Below, one piece after another: positions 40,772 through 52,891 of a stretch of DNA of 64,000 nt. Under the pieces are notes generated by a model. That model was not told the DNA's origin. It worked only from the letters and a program-made list of their open reading frames with translations, and did no database searches. This DNA comes from Exophiala sp. HKRS030 (lineage: Eukaryota > Ascomycota > Eurotiomycetes > Chaetothyriales > Herpotrichiellaceae), in contig JAHWDD010000002.1 of assembly GCA_023897205.1 (NCBI GenBank), forward strand, positions 7,006,001-7,070,000, given 5' to 3'. The position numbers were made by a program, and so were the translations under genes. Each line of letters begins with the position of its first letter. Position 1 is the first letter of the stretch.

Positions 40772-42994
40772 TAGGGACGATTGTGAAAGATGAATGAGTC
40801 TTTGACGGAGTATGGAGGATGGTAACGTCCATTGTGGTTCGGGATAAGAAGAGAATAACGTTGCCGGGTGAGGTTGAAGATTCAAAACAATGTGAACGGT
40901 GTTATATCGTAGTGGCTCGACAGTTGTCGAGTACTGAATGTATCATGATGGGTTCCTTGTACTGTACCTTCCATCAGTTACGAATACCCTAGGTCTCCTC
41001 AAATGAGCCCGCCTAATGAAGTTTGAGTTGTGTTTTGAGTGTTTTAAAGAACATCACGAGGCTTCCTCCACGCACGTTTTGTACGCACAAAGGTATCTGA
41101 TATTAGCATCGCGGCTCGAGATTCCCAAGGCTGCTGTTGTGGTAGGATCGAATCCACTCTGACGCACTTGTACCCGAGTACGAATAGAATGTTTTGCAAG
41201 GTTACGTTCCTCCCCCTCCGCCTGTCGAGATGGAAGGACAATAATCTGTCCGTCTCCCTCCTTCCTCCTCCTACTCCTCCGTGGAGGGTCGGAAGGATTT
41301 GAGTAAGAGAGATGATGTTTCTCGATGCTGTGTGGAGGGGGAAATTATCCGTTTACCGAAAGGATTCGCATTGCATACCTTACCTCACCCCTTGTGATTT
41401 CGAGTGGTTGCTGACAAGCGCAGCGGCGTAGTAAGGGTTACTTCGTAAGCGAAACATATTGTACGAATAGGTGCGTTTGTGTGATGGTTGGATTGGATTG
41501 GAATGAACCAACGCGCGTGCCCCCCTTCTCAGCCCTCAGCCCATGCCTTAGGGGTATGAATTGTAACTAAAAAGCTGTCACTTGCTGACCGATGGATGAT
41601 GGATGGTGGTGGTGGTGGTGGTGGTGGCTGTGGCCTTCGGAATATCCGGGTCGACATGTGCATACGTACTGTATAACCGAGTGGGTTGTGAACAAAATGT
41701 CTTTTGGTGGCAGAAGAAAAGGATTTTTTTCTTTAACCCTCCAGGCACAAATAACACGGGGGAGTATGATAGGAATTTTGTCGTATTCGTACCGAATAAA
41801 CTCTAACTCCCCTAGGTAGTCAACAATCTTTACGGAGTAGAAGAGCTTGGTATTGTACTCTACACCAAACATCTACCCAATATTGTACTACGTAGAGTCA
41901 ACTGTCTGACAAAGAGAAAGAGAAATTGGGATTGGGAATCACAGACGACTGATACTCCGTACATACCAAAGGTACCTAAACATTCCCACTCCCTCCCCCT
42001 TTACTCCGTATTAAATTGATAGACACTTTGCCTCGTCAAACATTCGGTATCACCCTGCGTAATCTGAAAAAAAGAGACGGTCATTTGTCCGCATGTGGAC
42101 AAGGTACCAAACAAAATCTCATCGGATTCATGTCTTATTCCGGTTGCAATATGCGATCGACGCGAGGACTCCATCGACCAACCAAAACAACTCAAAGGAT
42201 ACTCCGTACATACGACGAATCCTCGGACTCGGATGACGAATGCTTCGTATCCCGCACCATTTACTCGAATTGTCCCTACATGCGACTTTTGAGTTGGTGT
42301 CCTCGCCCTTCTCTTCTTCTTCCTCTTCGTCCTCCTCCTCCTTGCTCATCACCGCCAACCTCCATTCTTTTTTTTGGTGTCGCTTCGAATGATCACCCAA
42401 TCAAACAATAAATAATTGCAAATACGAGTACGAGAACGGGTGGTACTCGTACGAATCCGACTCATCACACCCCGGCCAAAGTCGTCGATCTTTTCCGTAC
42501 CACCTGAACAACTTTCCCTCTTACTTGTCATTATTATTGTTTTCGATCATAATCATAAAGCATTCGGGGTTCGGGTCCTACATTAGACTCCGTCCAAAAC
42601 AAGTCTTGATCTCCTCAGCAGATTATTTCTTTCTTCGAACAGCAAAAAGCCTCGGGAGGATCATTGCTGACTCGCCGGCTCCGGTCAGTCATAATCGGTC
42701 ATAATATTTCTCCGCTGTGGCTGTGATTCAGAGAACAAGCTGTTGACTAGCAAAACTTGTGGAGTAACGGAGAGGCAAACAACACAACAAAAGGACCATC
42801 CATCCTTTGGACCAGGCCGGGCCCCGTAAACCTTGAACTGGACGGTTTCCTTCGTCTCTCACATACCTCGACTTCTCGATATACAGCCCATATTCCCTTC
42901 CCCCGCGTCATACGGATACCATTTTTGTTTGTCCATTGATAATTTTGTTTCCTTGAGAGAAACAAATTTTTCACCCATCAAACCAAATCAAACC
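40772..42994. other. Intergenic region between CRY-DASH and the CYP52-like gene
   Basis: About 2.2 kb with no supported gene. It contains a (GGT)n run at 41605-41627 and four TACTCCGTA-type words between 41831 and 42208, plus TACTCGTA-type words near 42424 and 42451. Confidence 0.5.
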
Positions 42995-44664
42995 ATGGCG
43001 CTCCTTTCTGTTCCAAACATCTCACTCCCCGTTCTCATCATCGCTTTTGTAGCGTTGTTTGCCCTTCACCGGATTTACTTTGAGTTGACCACTGGTGCTC
43101 GACGGAGGCGGATGATCAGAGAGAATGGCTGCGAGCCCGTGTACCAGTACCCTCACAAGGGGATTGGTGGTAAATTGCTTGGGTTGGACGTCATCAAGGA
43201 AATGGTAAAATCGGGAAAGGAAGGCCGCATGCACGAAGCCACTCGACTGAGGAACTTTTCCGACGGAAGAAAGACATTGAAGGTCAAGGTTCTGAGACAA
43301 AGATGTACGTGGCCCATGGGAGTATGATGGTCAAAGTCGCTAACATTTGGGGGCGCCTTCAAGTCATCTCGACCATCGAGCCAGAGAACGTCAAGACCAT
43401 CCTGTCGACGAGGTTCGCCGATTACTCGTTGGGTCGAAGACGGAAAGAAGTCTTTGTGCCCATTTTCGGACACGGCATCTTTGCCACGGACGGCGCTGCC
43501 TGGGAGAGGTCACGATCCATGGTGCGACCGAATTTCACACGACAGCAAGTCGCAGATCTCGACATGTTCGAGGCGCACGTGTCTCATCTGATAGATTCGA
43601 TCCCCCGGGACGGATCTACAGTTGACCTACAGGATTTGTTCTTCGGTCTGACCATGGATTCGGCGACGGAATTCCTGTTTGGTCAATCGACCAACACGCT
43701 GGCGCCGGGATTGGAAACCAAGTCCGCCAATGAGTTTGTCAAGGCCTTTGTATATGTCACCGAAAGTAAGTCTACAAGTTTTTGGAGCGGGTCGCTAAAA
43801 TGCATCATCTCCCCCTGCTTACACCGTGCAACAGCCGTCTCCAAGAATTTCGCCTCGGGCGGTCTCACCGAATACCTCCCGGACAAGAAATGGAAAAAGA
43901 GCATCCAGATCATGCACGACTTTGCCGACGACATCATCCGGGAAGCCATGGATGAAGCCACCAAGGAGAAGCAGCAGCCTGGGCGCAGCGGTCGTCGCTA
44001 CGTGTTCTTGCGCGAACTGCTTCGGCAGACGCAGGACCTCTACGCGTTGCGCTCCGAACTCCTCAACATCCTCCTCGCCGGACGGGACACCACGGCGGGT
44101 CTCCTTTCCAACACGTGGCACGTCCTGTCGAAGCGGCCCGACATCTGGCGGAAGTTGAGGGCGGAGGTGGAGGAGCTCGGCGGCGAACGACCCGACTACG
44201 CGGCGATCAAGGACATGAAGTACCTGAAATGGGTGTTGAACGAGTCGCTCCGCCTGATGCCCGTGGTCCCGGGGAACAGCCGCGAGGCCATCAGGGACAC
44301 CGTCCTGCCGGTCGGCGGTGGTCCGGACGGCCAATCGCCCGTGCTCATCAAGGAGGGCGAGATCGTCGCCTACTCCCCGTGGTCCATGCACCGCCGGGAA
44401 GACTTTTACGGCCCGGACGCGCTGGAGTTCAAGCCGGAGAGGTGGGAGACGCTGAGGCCCGGTTGGGAGTACCTACCTTTCAACGGCGGCCCGCGCATCT
44501 GCGTCGGCCAGCAGTACGCGCTGATGGAGGCGAGTTACGCGACCATCAGACTCATCCAGACATTCCCCAGGATCGAAAGCAGGGACGAACGGGAATGGAG
44601 GGAATGGCTGACGATCACCTTGTCGAGTGGTGTCGGTTGCAAGGTTGCCTTGTATGAGAAGTGA
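42995..44664 (+). CDS. CYP52-like cytochrome P450 (alkane / fatty-acid hydroxylase type)
   Basis: CYP52 enzymes hydroxylate the terminal carbon of alkanes and fatty acids in the ER. Three exons, 42995-43304, 43364-43765 and 43835-44664, give 513 aa, the normal length. An N-terminal anchor (LPVLIIAFVALFALHRIYF) is followed by the CYP52 block VLRQRFISTIEPENVKTIL, restored by the first splice. Also present are FVPIFGHGIFATDGAAWERSR, the oxygen-binding helix AGRDTT (about residue 317), the ExxR motif ESLR (about 372), the PERW motif and the heme loop FNGGPRICVGQQ with Cys460. Intron 2 (69 nt) has no stop and keeps frame, so a form with 23 extra residues could be made. Fatty acids or alkanes are the likely substrates by family, not by direct evidence. 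Confidence 0.94.
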
Positions 44665-45081
44665 GGAAATAAGGGTAGGACACGAGAGACTTCTTCTTTT
44701 TCTGGATCAGTATGGCACGAGTCTGGATCGTTTTCTCTACAGTACGCCTAAGGTGTATTGTAAAGATTGTTGTTTATCAGCACTTTACCCACCTCAGCCC
44801 TTTTTTTCCAAACCATTACGGCTTCGGCGTATGAGAATTGTTTTTTATTATATTTTTGTTGTTGAAATGAGTATGCCATACAGAATATTTTTGATTCGCC
44901 TTCTACTTTAGATTTCGCCATACAACTGCCGGACCCTCCGTTGAAGTTTCGACCAAGGCACTTCTTCGAGCGCACATCACGCGCCAGAGTTCTCTCTTTA
45001 CGGAGATTTTAGATTCTATAGGCTTTCGATAAGTTGGCTGGTCATACGAGATAACGGAGTTTACATAGAAAGTGACAATCA

Positions 45082-45083
45082 AC

Positions 45084-45113
<30 letters not shown>
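45082..45113. repeat. (ACGATG)n hexanucleotide repeat
   Basis: About five tandem units of ACGATG in intergenic DNA downstream of the P450 gene. Confidence 0.9.
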
Positions 45114-45114
<1 letters not shown>

Positions 45115-45522
45115 TAAGATCGGAATAATCGTTTGCCGAGAATGACCTGACTTTGGGAATGATTGGGACGATCACCGGTGTTGAAAGAAATATGACGGGG
45201 TGAGGGCGAACTCGTCCATACATAGGTCCCTCCTTTTACTCGCAGGGTGGGTTTGTGATCACAGATCAACAATGATCAATGATCAATGAACGCATACTCC
45301 GTAATACGAGTACTCCGTTGTACGGGAGTAACCAAAAAAAGTAGACGGGGCTTGGTTTTTTTTTGGCACATTATTGGCAAGCCTATAACGCCGTACAAAG
45401 CTGGGGTGGATTTTCAATCGCGCGAGTTTCAACAAAAGTCTGCCTTGTTTTCTTTTTGTTCGAGCCCACTGACCGACTTGACCCGTGACCGGATGGGTTG
45501 ACAAGTTTGTCATTCGTCGTGA

Positions 45523-45547
45523 GGGGGGGAGGGGGGAGGGGGGAGGG
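45523..45547 (+). repeat. G-rich tract with G-quadruplex pattern
   Basis: Four G runs of 7, 6, 6 and 3 bases separated by single A residues. This meets the usual G-quadruplex pattern with very short loops. It lies 0.9 kb downstream of the P450 gene, away from any coding region. Confidence 0.9.
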
Positions 45548-46502
45548 CGTACGAAGAGTACTGTACTTTATAACTAGTTATAAGGTAGGACTAAAGAGTC
45601 ACAACGACAAATCCTTGTGACTTTCTCTTTTTTATTCGTTGCTTCAATCAGGAATCATTCCAATACTGACAAGCCCAGCCATTGTTTACGAAAGAAAAAG
45701 TATGGACTACTTTTCGTGTTCGTGTTCGTGTTTGGAAAGAAAATACTTCCCGTATGATGAGCCTCACTTTTTCTGCATTTGGCTATTCGTAACAAAGGTT
45801 CAGTTCCATGGTACTGGGAAGGACAAAAGTCGGGGGGAGAGGGGGATTATTACTTTTCGCGGGGGCGCCACCTTTTGAGGGGACCCTTGTATAGTTAAAC
45901 CTCCAACAAATACTTCCGTACAGAGTTTGTATGTATACCTACTCCGTACTGTAAGCACAATAGGCGGGCGGGGCGTAAGTGAGGCAGACTTTTATTAATG
46001 TACTCCGTACAATCGGAGCCACCAAACTACACCCGAGTATGTCAAGAAACAGCCCTAACAGAGCCCTAAATGAGCCCGAAGACGATCCACAGCCTTTTTT
46101 GCTCCCGCCTTTTCCTACTTTCACACCTGTAATGAGAGGCTCAAATTGTCAGCCCCCAATACTCGGTTACTTTCGTTACTCCCCTAGATACCCTGCCTAC
46201 CTAGTTAGCCCACCAACAAGTGCTTCCCTTGGTGAGTTCCCCTGTAAGTGTACGCAGTTAAGAGTTACAAGCCTACTCCGTACTGTACTGTATGTTCTTT
46301 TCTCAAACGATGGACTCGACAAGTCCCGCTAATAACAGTAATACACACGCCTCCCTCTTGTGCGCCTCGCCGTTCTCGGTCAATTCCCTTCCCATACACT
46401 TTAACCGTCCATACGGGAGTAAAATCTTACCTACGGAGTAGGTGCGAGACTATTACTGCACTTTTGCAGACTACTGTACTTTTGGAAATCTCGACTTCCT
46501 CG

Positions 46503-46505
<3 letters not shown>

Positions 46506-46541
<36 letters not shown>
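46506..46541. repeat. (CT)18 microsatellite
   Basis: Uninterrupted 36-base CT tract about 0.4 kb upstream of the membrane-protein gene, probably in its promoter or leader. Confidence 0.95.
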
Positions 46542-46545
<4 letters not shown>

Positions 46546-46896
46546 CCGTTTGTTACACTCCCAACTCGTCACGACCTGTAATCATTACTCAGTGTTCCTC
46601 TATCCTTTGCTGCGACATCGGTAACGAGCAAGACGCTCTCGTGGTCACGCAATTCTCCAATGTCCTCCCTTCTCGCTTGTTCAGCCGCACAACATCCTAC
46701 TTGAACTTTCTTTCTGTCTCCGCGCGACACACTCTCAGAGTTCGAGCAGACTCTCTCTGTTGAACAAACCATCTTCGTACACCTACCTCCCTGAGCACAT
46801 TTGGTCCTGTCATTCTCGCATTCGGGACCCTGAGAGGAACCCTCAGCCACAAGCGCACAGGCGCATTCCCAACGGGGCGACGGGGCTGTACCGGCA

Positions 46897-46941
46897 ATGA
46901 CAGCCTCGCGCATTGACGACGGCGAAGACGAACCTTATTGA
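46897..46941 (+). promoter_or_regulatory. Possible upstream ORF of the membrane-protein gene
   Basis: A 14-codon frame (MTASRIDDGEDEPY, then stop) ends 25 bases before the chosen start at 46967 and is in a different frame. If it lies in the mRNA leader it could lower translation of the main frame. Only position supports this. Confidence 0.35.
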
Positions 46942-46966
46942 AAAAGACCCAAAAAAATACATCTAC

Positions 46967-48596
46967 ATGGCCCCCACATTCGAGTCGTCTTCAATACCTC
47001 TTCGGCGGCGCAGTGATCCCGTAGACGGTAGTTGGCGCGCATTCGCGTCCGATGAAGACTTCATCCTCGAGTCATGGAGTCAAGGTTTCATGGTGGGATC
47101 ACTCCTCATCATGGCCGCGATAACCATTGCGAACATGAGGAGGAAAGTTTTGTTGCACAAGTTGATTTTGGTAGAGGTGAGTGCGCCAAAGCACTTGCGG
47201 TTAACCAAGAAAAAGAAATTCGGTTTGTGCTGACGAGAGGATAAAACCCCCCCAAACAGCAACTCGCGGCTCTGTCTCACGGTATGTACGCCCCGGGTGG
47301 ACAGTCATCCCCTGGTCGGCCGCGGAAAACAAAACGGTGCCATGTTATGCATGCGCCCATTGTACACGTTGCTGATTTTTTTTTGGGTGGCGGCAGGAAC
47401 ATTCTGTTTCATGTCCTTTGACGGTTACGGATGGTACTTGTCCTCGACGGCCGCGTTGCTTTACTGTTCTTGGATCGTCCACAACATCGTGGCGTGGATG
47501 AAGATTCGACCCTTCTTCACCGACTCGAGGTCCATGTTCAAACCTTCGACGGGCAAATGGGTGCGAAGGATATACTTGGGAACCCTCGCTTGTACGGTGC
47601 CGCCCATCATCTTGCAGATTTATGACAATTTTCGGTTCTTCAACAACATCAGCGACTTTTACACCAAGGTCAGGCCGTATGAGCCATTGATGCGGTACGT
47701 CGGCACTCACTTGCAGGACTTTCGTTTTGTTCTGACAATTTCCGTGCAGAGACCCATGGTGGTGTTTTTCCTGCTTTGTCCTCTTCCACGTCATCCGCAA
47801 ATGTTACGGCACCGGGGTTTTTGAACTCATCAAACGATCACCTCGGTTTGGTATCTTGTTGGTCGCCATTTGTTTGGCGATGATCTTCACGGCCTTTGAT
47901 ATTGTGGCCAGTATTCACAATTTCATCGGGTCGACCGATGGGTATGTTTTTTTTGGTGTCGCTCTCTCTTCTTTCTTTTTTTAACAAAAAACCAACTGAC
48001 CATCGTCAACCTTCTTTTTTGCGTTTGTCAGAATCAACCCATTTTGGAAATTAAGTTTGGTGTTCAAATGTCTCACCGACACCATCATGTTGGACGATTT
48101 CAAGACCGAGTTGAAGAGGTTGGGCATCAAACGTATGCGACAGGATGAAATGCGAAGACGGAGTTTCGCCTTGGTCGCCGACCACGACCTCGAGTCCAAG
48201 ACGGATGACGGGCACATGGAATTCACCGACGCCCTCAACACCGACCCTACTCAGTTTCAGTCCCTCCAGACTTTCGATGACCGTAGCAGTCCGAGTCGGG
48301 GATCGACGGGACGACTGAGACAGGACTCGATGGCCGAGACCCGGACGGAGTCGAGAAAGGAAAAAGAGCGGGTCGGAAAGGCGGGCAAGAGGATCGCCCG
48401 GTTGCCTGGACTCAAGGAATTTTCCTTCATGTCGTCGTCCAAACGACATGGCAGCAGGTTGGACGACGGACGACGGGGGAAGCTAGGTACCAACGACCAA
48501 GAAAACGACGAGCAGCAGAACTCTCCGCCAGCTGCGCCCGAGAGACTATCTCAGATGAGACAGAGTTTGGGCGTGATTGATTATCATGCTCGATGA
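46967..48596 (+). CDS. Uncharacterised fungal multi-pass membrane protein
   Basis: Five exons, 46967-47176, 47260-47281, 47397-47694, 47750-47941 and 48032-48596, give 428 aa. About six hydrophobic segments occur in residues 38-250, for example FMVGSLLIMAAITIANM, STAALLYCSWIVHNIVAWM, YLGTLACTVPPIILQIY and FGILLVAICLAMIFTAFDI. Conserved-looking blocks are VRPYEPLMRDPWW and INPFWKLSLVFKCLTDTIML followed by DDFKTELKRLG. I recall this layout from a widespread but unnamed Pezizomycotina family; no function is known to me. The last ~170 residues are soluble, basic and Ser-rich and may be a phosphorylated cytosolic tail. Exon 2 is only 22 nt. The gene converges on the Zn2Cys6 regulator. Confidence 0.85.
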
Positions 48597-49049
48597 GGTT
48601 TGGCCAGAGTCTTTGGAAGAAAGGTCCCACAAGGAAAAGAATGAGAGGGGGAAAAAGAAGAGTGAAATAATGCGTTTTACGAAGAGACGAGGTAAATGTT
48701 CTTGTATCACCACCACCAACATCATATCGATGGTTCGCGGCGGAAAGAAATGTGGGTTTCTGTTTTTTCGGTTCGCATATATACCCTTGTAACCTGGAGA
48801 GTATGATACGAAGGGATTTGGAAGGGGGCGGAGAAAAGGAAAGTAAGGATGGGAAAGAAGATGTCCTTGAGATATGGTATGATTTTCTCTGGATGTACCG
48901 AGTACTCTTACAAAAGATGCCATCTGCATATTACGGACACCAAATCTCTGTCTCTTTGAGACATTTTATCAACAATTTTGAACGGCGTCTGACTACATGA
49001 TGAAAAAGATTTTCGCCGTGTGTTTGTGTGTCTTGTCCATCTCCTTTCG
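48597..49049. other. Convergent intergenic region
   Basis: About 0.45 kb between the 3' ends of the membrane-protein and Zn2Cys6 genes, G/A-rich on the plus strand, with no gene. The two 3' UTRs may overlap here. Confidence 0.5.
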
Positions 49050-51944
49050 TCACACGGGCCAAGACTCCGGGAAGCTGTGTATCATCATCTCAAAGTCTTG
49101 GTTCGCCGCGGCGTCCCACGGCAAGGAACCCAGGGGTGAGAAACTGTCGACGAACGGCATCATCATACCACCACCGCCGTCGGTACCGTTGGCGTTGGCG
49201 AGGTCAGGAGTCATGTTCACGGTCGAGAAGTTGTAAGACGGGGTGAAGCCCCCCGAGACAGGCGGGATGGTGGACAACGGTCTCGGGTATTGTTGTTGAT
49301 TCTCCGACGTTGCGGTGGCCACTCCGAGGTTGTTCACGTTCACGTTGCCATTATCGGCCGTGGTGGCACCGGAAAAAGAATGACGGTGCTGCTGCTGCTG
49401 GTGATGCTGCTGGTGGTGGTGGTCTGTGTTCGACGGTAATGCCGACGCCGATGATGACGACAGTGACATGCCACCAATTTTCCTCGAATTGTTCTGATGA
49501 TGATTTTGATGATGATTTTGATGATGCTCATGATGTTGTTGGTGTTGATGTCGGCGGCTGGGCTGTGAATTAGTAGAGGCCCATTTGAACCGATCCTTCC
49601 ACCTCCACATGGCGTCGTGCAAAACGCTCATGGACAACCTGCTGTGCACGACGAGAGGGGATGTCGCGGAAGACACCGCCGACGTGGAGGATTCTTGTTC
49701 TGGGCTCACGACACCGTCGGCGGCGGCGGTAGCAGTGACGGAGGAAGAAGAAGCCGTCGTCGTCGTCGCGGCGGCGGGAGTGGCAGAAGACGTCGTCGTC
49801 GTCGTCGTCTGCTCAAAGATCTTGTCGATGCTCCAGAGCTGTGAAAAGATCTTGGCCATTCGACTCGGCATGTCGTTGCTCTCGACCGACATTTTTCGCA
49901 AGAGGGATATCGTCTGGAAGAAATAAGTCTTGTACCGCTGTCTGGCGTGGTTTTGGCGGGTGGTGGTGGTGGTGCTGCCACTACTGTTGTTCTGGTCGTC
50001 ACCGACGCTGGTCTTTCGTGGTCGTGACGACGTGGGTCGAGATTGTTTCGACAGACGGAGGAGGACCGACGCCGCGAGAGCCGTCATGCGGAATATGTAG
50101 TGTGGACAATGTTGGATGAGGGACATTTCAACCTCGAGTCGTTCAATGGATTCGATGATGGACGTAGCGCACAGACCCAATTGAGTCACTTTGACACTCG
50201 TCGCTGGGTTCTCCCGGTCCTGTAGGCAATGCACCCGTATTTGAAGACGTGTTATGTCGATGTAGAGTTTTTCAAGTTCTGCAACGACAAAAGTTCTTCG
50301 TTAGTCGCATGGTTTCGATTTTGGTCTCAAACCCTCAAGTATCAAGGTTTGGAAACTTTCAACCACCTCTCCTTTGACAACTCACCAGATAATTTCCGCT
50401 CCGACTCGAGTTCATCAAGTTGGTTTTCAAAAGTGTCAGACATCATGTCTCGCGCAAAGCGGGAATGCTTGTCCTGAGCATCCTCGACACGGAACGTCGA
50501 AGGTGAGAACAGGGTGTTGACACGGCTGAGGAGGCTACCGAGTCTCATCTCGAGTAACAACAGAGGAGTCATCGAGTCCATGAGGCCACGCAGGTCCATT
50601 TGCCTCTGGAGTTGGTCGGGAGATACCATGATCGGGTAGCCTAATCCGCACGCGGCTCTGGAGGAGGAGGAATAGGTCAGCAAGGCTTGTGTGGTGTTGC
50701 ATGATTCGAAAAACAGGTACTCACTTCTGATGCACGACGATACAATGGAACCAAAGTTGCAGGCGACGTTGAATGTCTTCTTGCGTCAAGGTCATTTTGG
50801 ACCTGCTATAGTCTTGGGAGAATGTGGGGACGTGAAGACCGATTTGTAGGGCCAGGTTGATTGCCATGCCGGATAGAGTGTAAGAGGTGTCTTTGGACGT
50901 CGAGTCGGTAGGGAAAGGAAACGACGAGAGGAGCAGGAGGCCTTGGATCGCTGGAATCACAGCCGGAGTGGGGTGGAGAGGTGGCCAGGCAAGATGAAGG
51001 ATAGGCTCGGCGAGAGAGCCTAATAACGTCGGGTTCGCAGTGTATCTACGGACGCCCACGCCGATGATGGCCCAGAAGATCAAAGAAGATTGGTCGTAGT
51101 AGCTGTTTGGTGAGATGTTGGGGTCGAGGAAGGGTAGGTGGGCATGATAATGTGCAAAGTACCTGAAGCTTCGTTCAGCATTGCCGTTTCTTCAAAGGCT
51201 CCAGTCGACATAAAGAGATAATACTCACAGTCTGAAAATCTCATCGATTTCATCTGCTTCGACCGTCATTCCTGCAAGGGAGCGAGACACAGTCGCAGTT
51301 GAATGCGGAGAATGTCGTGTCGAGCCTTGAGCAAATGGTTGATTCCAGGACGGGGTAAAATGTACTTCTGCTTCTACGGTCGAAGATCTGGGCAAGACAT
51401 TCGTCGATTCGGACTCTCCGTTGTTCAGAAACGAATTCGAAGTGGAAATTGCTTGATTCGATTGCTCGTTTGTTGCTGGATCCTGGGTCTCCTCCCGGCC
51501 GTTCTGGTCAATGACGGATTCAGGAGGAGACCGGCTTGCGCCTAGTTGCTGCTTCAGGTTCGCATTCTCTTGATACAGAGCTTCGGTCCTCCTTTGCTAG
51601 ATCAGTCTCGCAATGTCCCACGGTCGGACATACTGACCTTCGCTTGTTGACGCGCTGGAACCCGTCTTCAACTTTGCAGGTAAGCCCCAACTTCTTGCAT
51701 CGAGAACACGGTTCTGGATAGTCGGTCGGAGCACTGCACCTCAACTGGCGTGGGCAGGACATGTCAGAAATTGATCCTTCTCAAACATGCGACAGTCGTA
51801 GTATACCTTTTGTTGCTTGCATTCATTGCAGGCTTTGCTGGGATGTCGTCGGGTCTGCTTCGGCTTTGGAGGGCTAGCATCAGACGACACAGTCGCGGGG
51901 TGATGATTGACTTGATTTGTTTCTGTCTCGTCCATGGTGTTCAT
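49050..51944 (-). CDS. Zn2Cys6 transcription factor, Leu3-like family
   Basis: Six exons, 51944-51807, 51744-51638, 51591-51229, 51162-50725, 50657-50386 and 50278-49050, give 848 aa. The zinc cluster (from residue 39) is CNECKQQKLRCSAP and, after a spacer, CSRCKKLGLTC: spacing C-x2-C-x6-C-x9-C-x2-C-x6-C. It is followed by a short coiled coil (TEALYQENANLKQQLG). The cluster and the middle homology region (LYFAHYHAHLPFLDPN) resemble Leu3-type regulators. The C-terminal third is low complexity: Thr runs, then His/Gln/Asn runs. The protein ends in a hydrophobic-acidic patch (PWDAAANQDFEMMIHSF) that could be an activation domain. Exon 3 could begin at 51591 or three bases later; frame is unchanged. 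The gene is divergent from the aconitase-family gene 0.95 kb away, a possible target. Confidence 0.9.
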
Positions 51945-52891
51945 CCGTGATAGATACACTGCAGCTGCTGGAGACTCGAATTACTACCGGCCTGGCCCAC
52001 GTGCCATCGGGGCCGCATATGATGTTGTTTGATGGTATCAAAAGGAAGCGGACAATGCGGACGATTCGCGCGTAGACCTCGGCTGGGGAAATACGAAGAC
52101 AAAAAGTCGTCAAATCTTAGCTAAGCAAGGTCAAACACGTGACGAATAGCACGTGACGCAATCTATCATTTCAGTTTCAGCAAGTTTGTCAGTCTTTCAT
52201 ACCTACTTCTTATACTATCTCTTCCAAACGAGTGGTGTTTCTCGTTGTCGAGACTTGTAATCAGGTAAATATCAATTCGAGAAAGCTGAAAATTGAATAT
52301 TCTTTGTCATATCCGAACACCCACGATCATCTTCGCGTTCTTGTTGACGGCAACACAACACCATCTTTACTCTACCAAAATGCTTTGGCAGGAGGTGTTA
52401 CCGCAAAAGTCTGCATCCTAGTCGGACGAACAGGATGGCGCTGCTGTAGACATTATATTCTTGCTCACATATAATCAGCTACTGCAATGTCCAGAGCCAG
52501 ACGCAGAGTTTCTTCCCAATCAAGGTAGGTTGTTGTGGCCATGCACACTTTCGACGTTTACAAACACACTCGGTACAATCGCAATCTATTCGGAGGTCAA
52601 GATGTTTGTCAGCCTCTCTCATGCTGAAAGGTATTGGCTGTTTGGTGTTGTTTGCAGTCAAAATGGTAAGACCGGCGGGGAATGCAAAATCCGATATCGG
52701 TTTTGTCGCCGCGCCCTCCTTCAACCACGAAACAAACTACGCAGTACCTCAACATCCAAACAGAGCACAAACAAAAGTCAGCCGAGGTATGTATTGACGT
52801 GTCGTGGAAGATTCGGTGGTTATATATTTCTCACTTCACATCCCAACTTTTTAACATCACACCCATCCATACCGTAGTCGACCTTCCCATA
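51945..52891. other. Divergent region between the Zn2Cys6 regulator and the aconitase-family gene
   Basis: About 0.95 kb shared upstream DNA. A chain of small frames at 52486-52797, with plausible splice donors, might be a tiny gene or a 5' leader with introns, but I find no family match. I did not find a clear CCG-type zinc-cluster site by eye. Confidence 0.45.

Larger units (their letters stand above)
44665..46966. other. Intergenic region with repeats and dense 9-base words
   Basis: About 2.3 kb with no supported gene. It carries an (ACGATG)n run at about 45082-45113, a G-rich tract at 45523-45547, five TACTCCGTA-type words between 45295 and 46440 and a (CT)n tract at 46506-46541. The last part is the leader of the membrane-protein gene. 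Confidence 0.5.

Noticed and set aside
39782..40885. 367-codon minus-strand frame opposite CRY-DASH
   Set aside because: Antisense to the conserved FAD domain and RGG tail; composition follows the sense codons.
52486..52797. Possible tiny spliced gene between the Zn2Cys6 and aconitase genes
   Set aside because: Several donors and acceptors fit, but no chain gives a recognisable protein; could be leader sequence.
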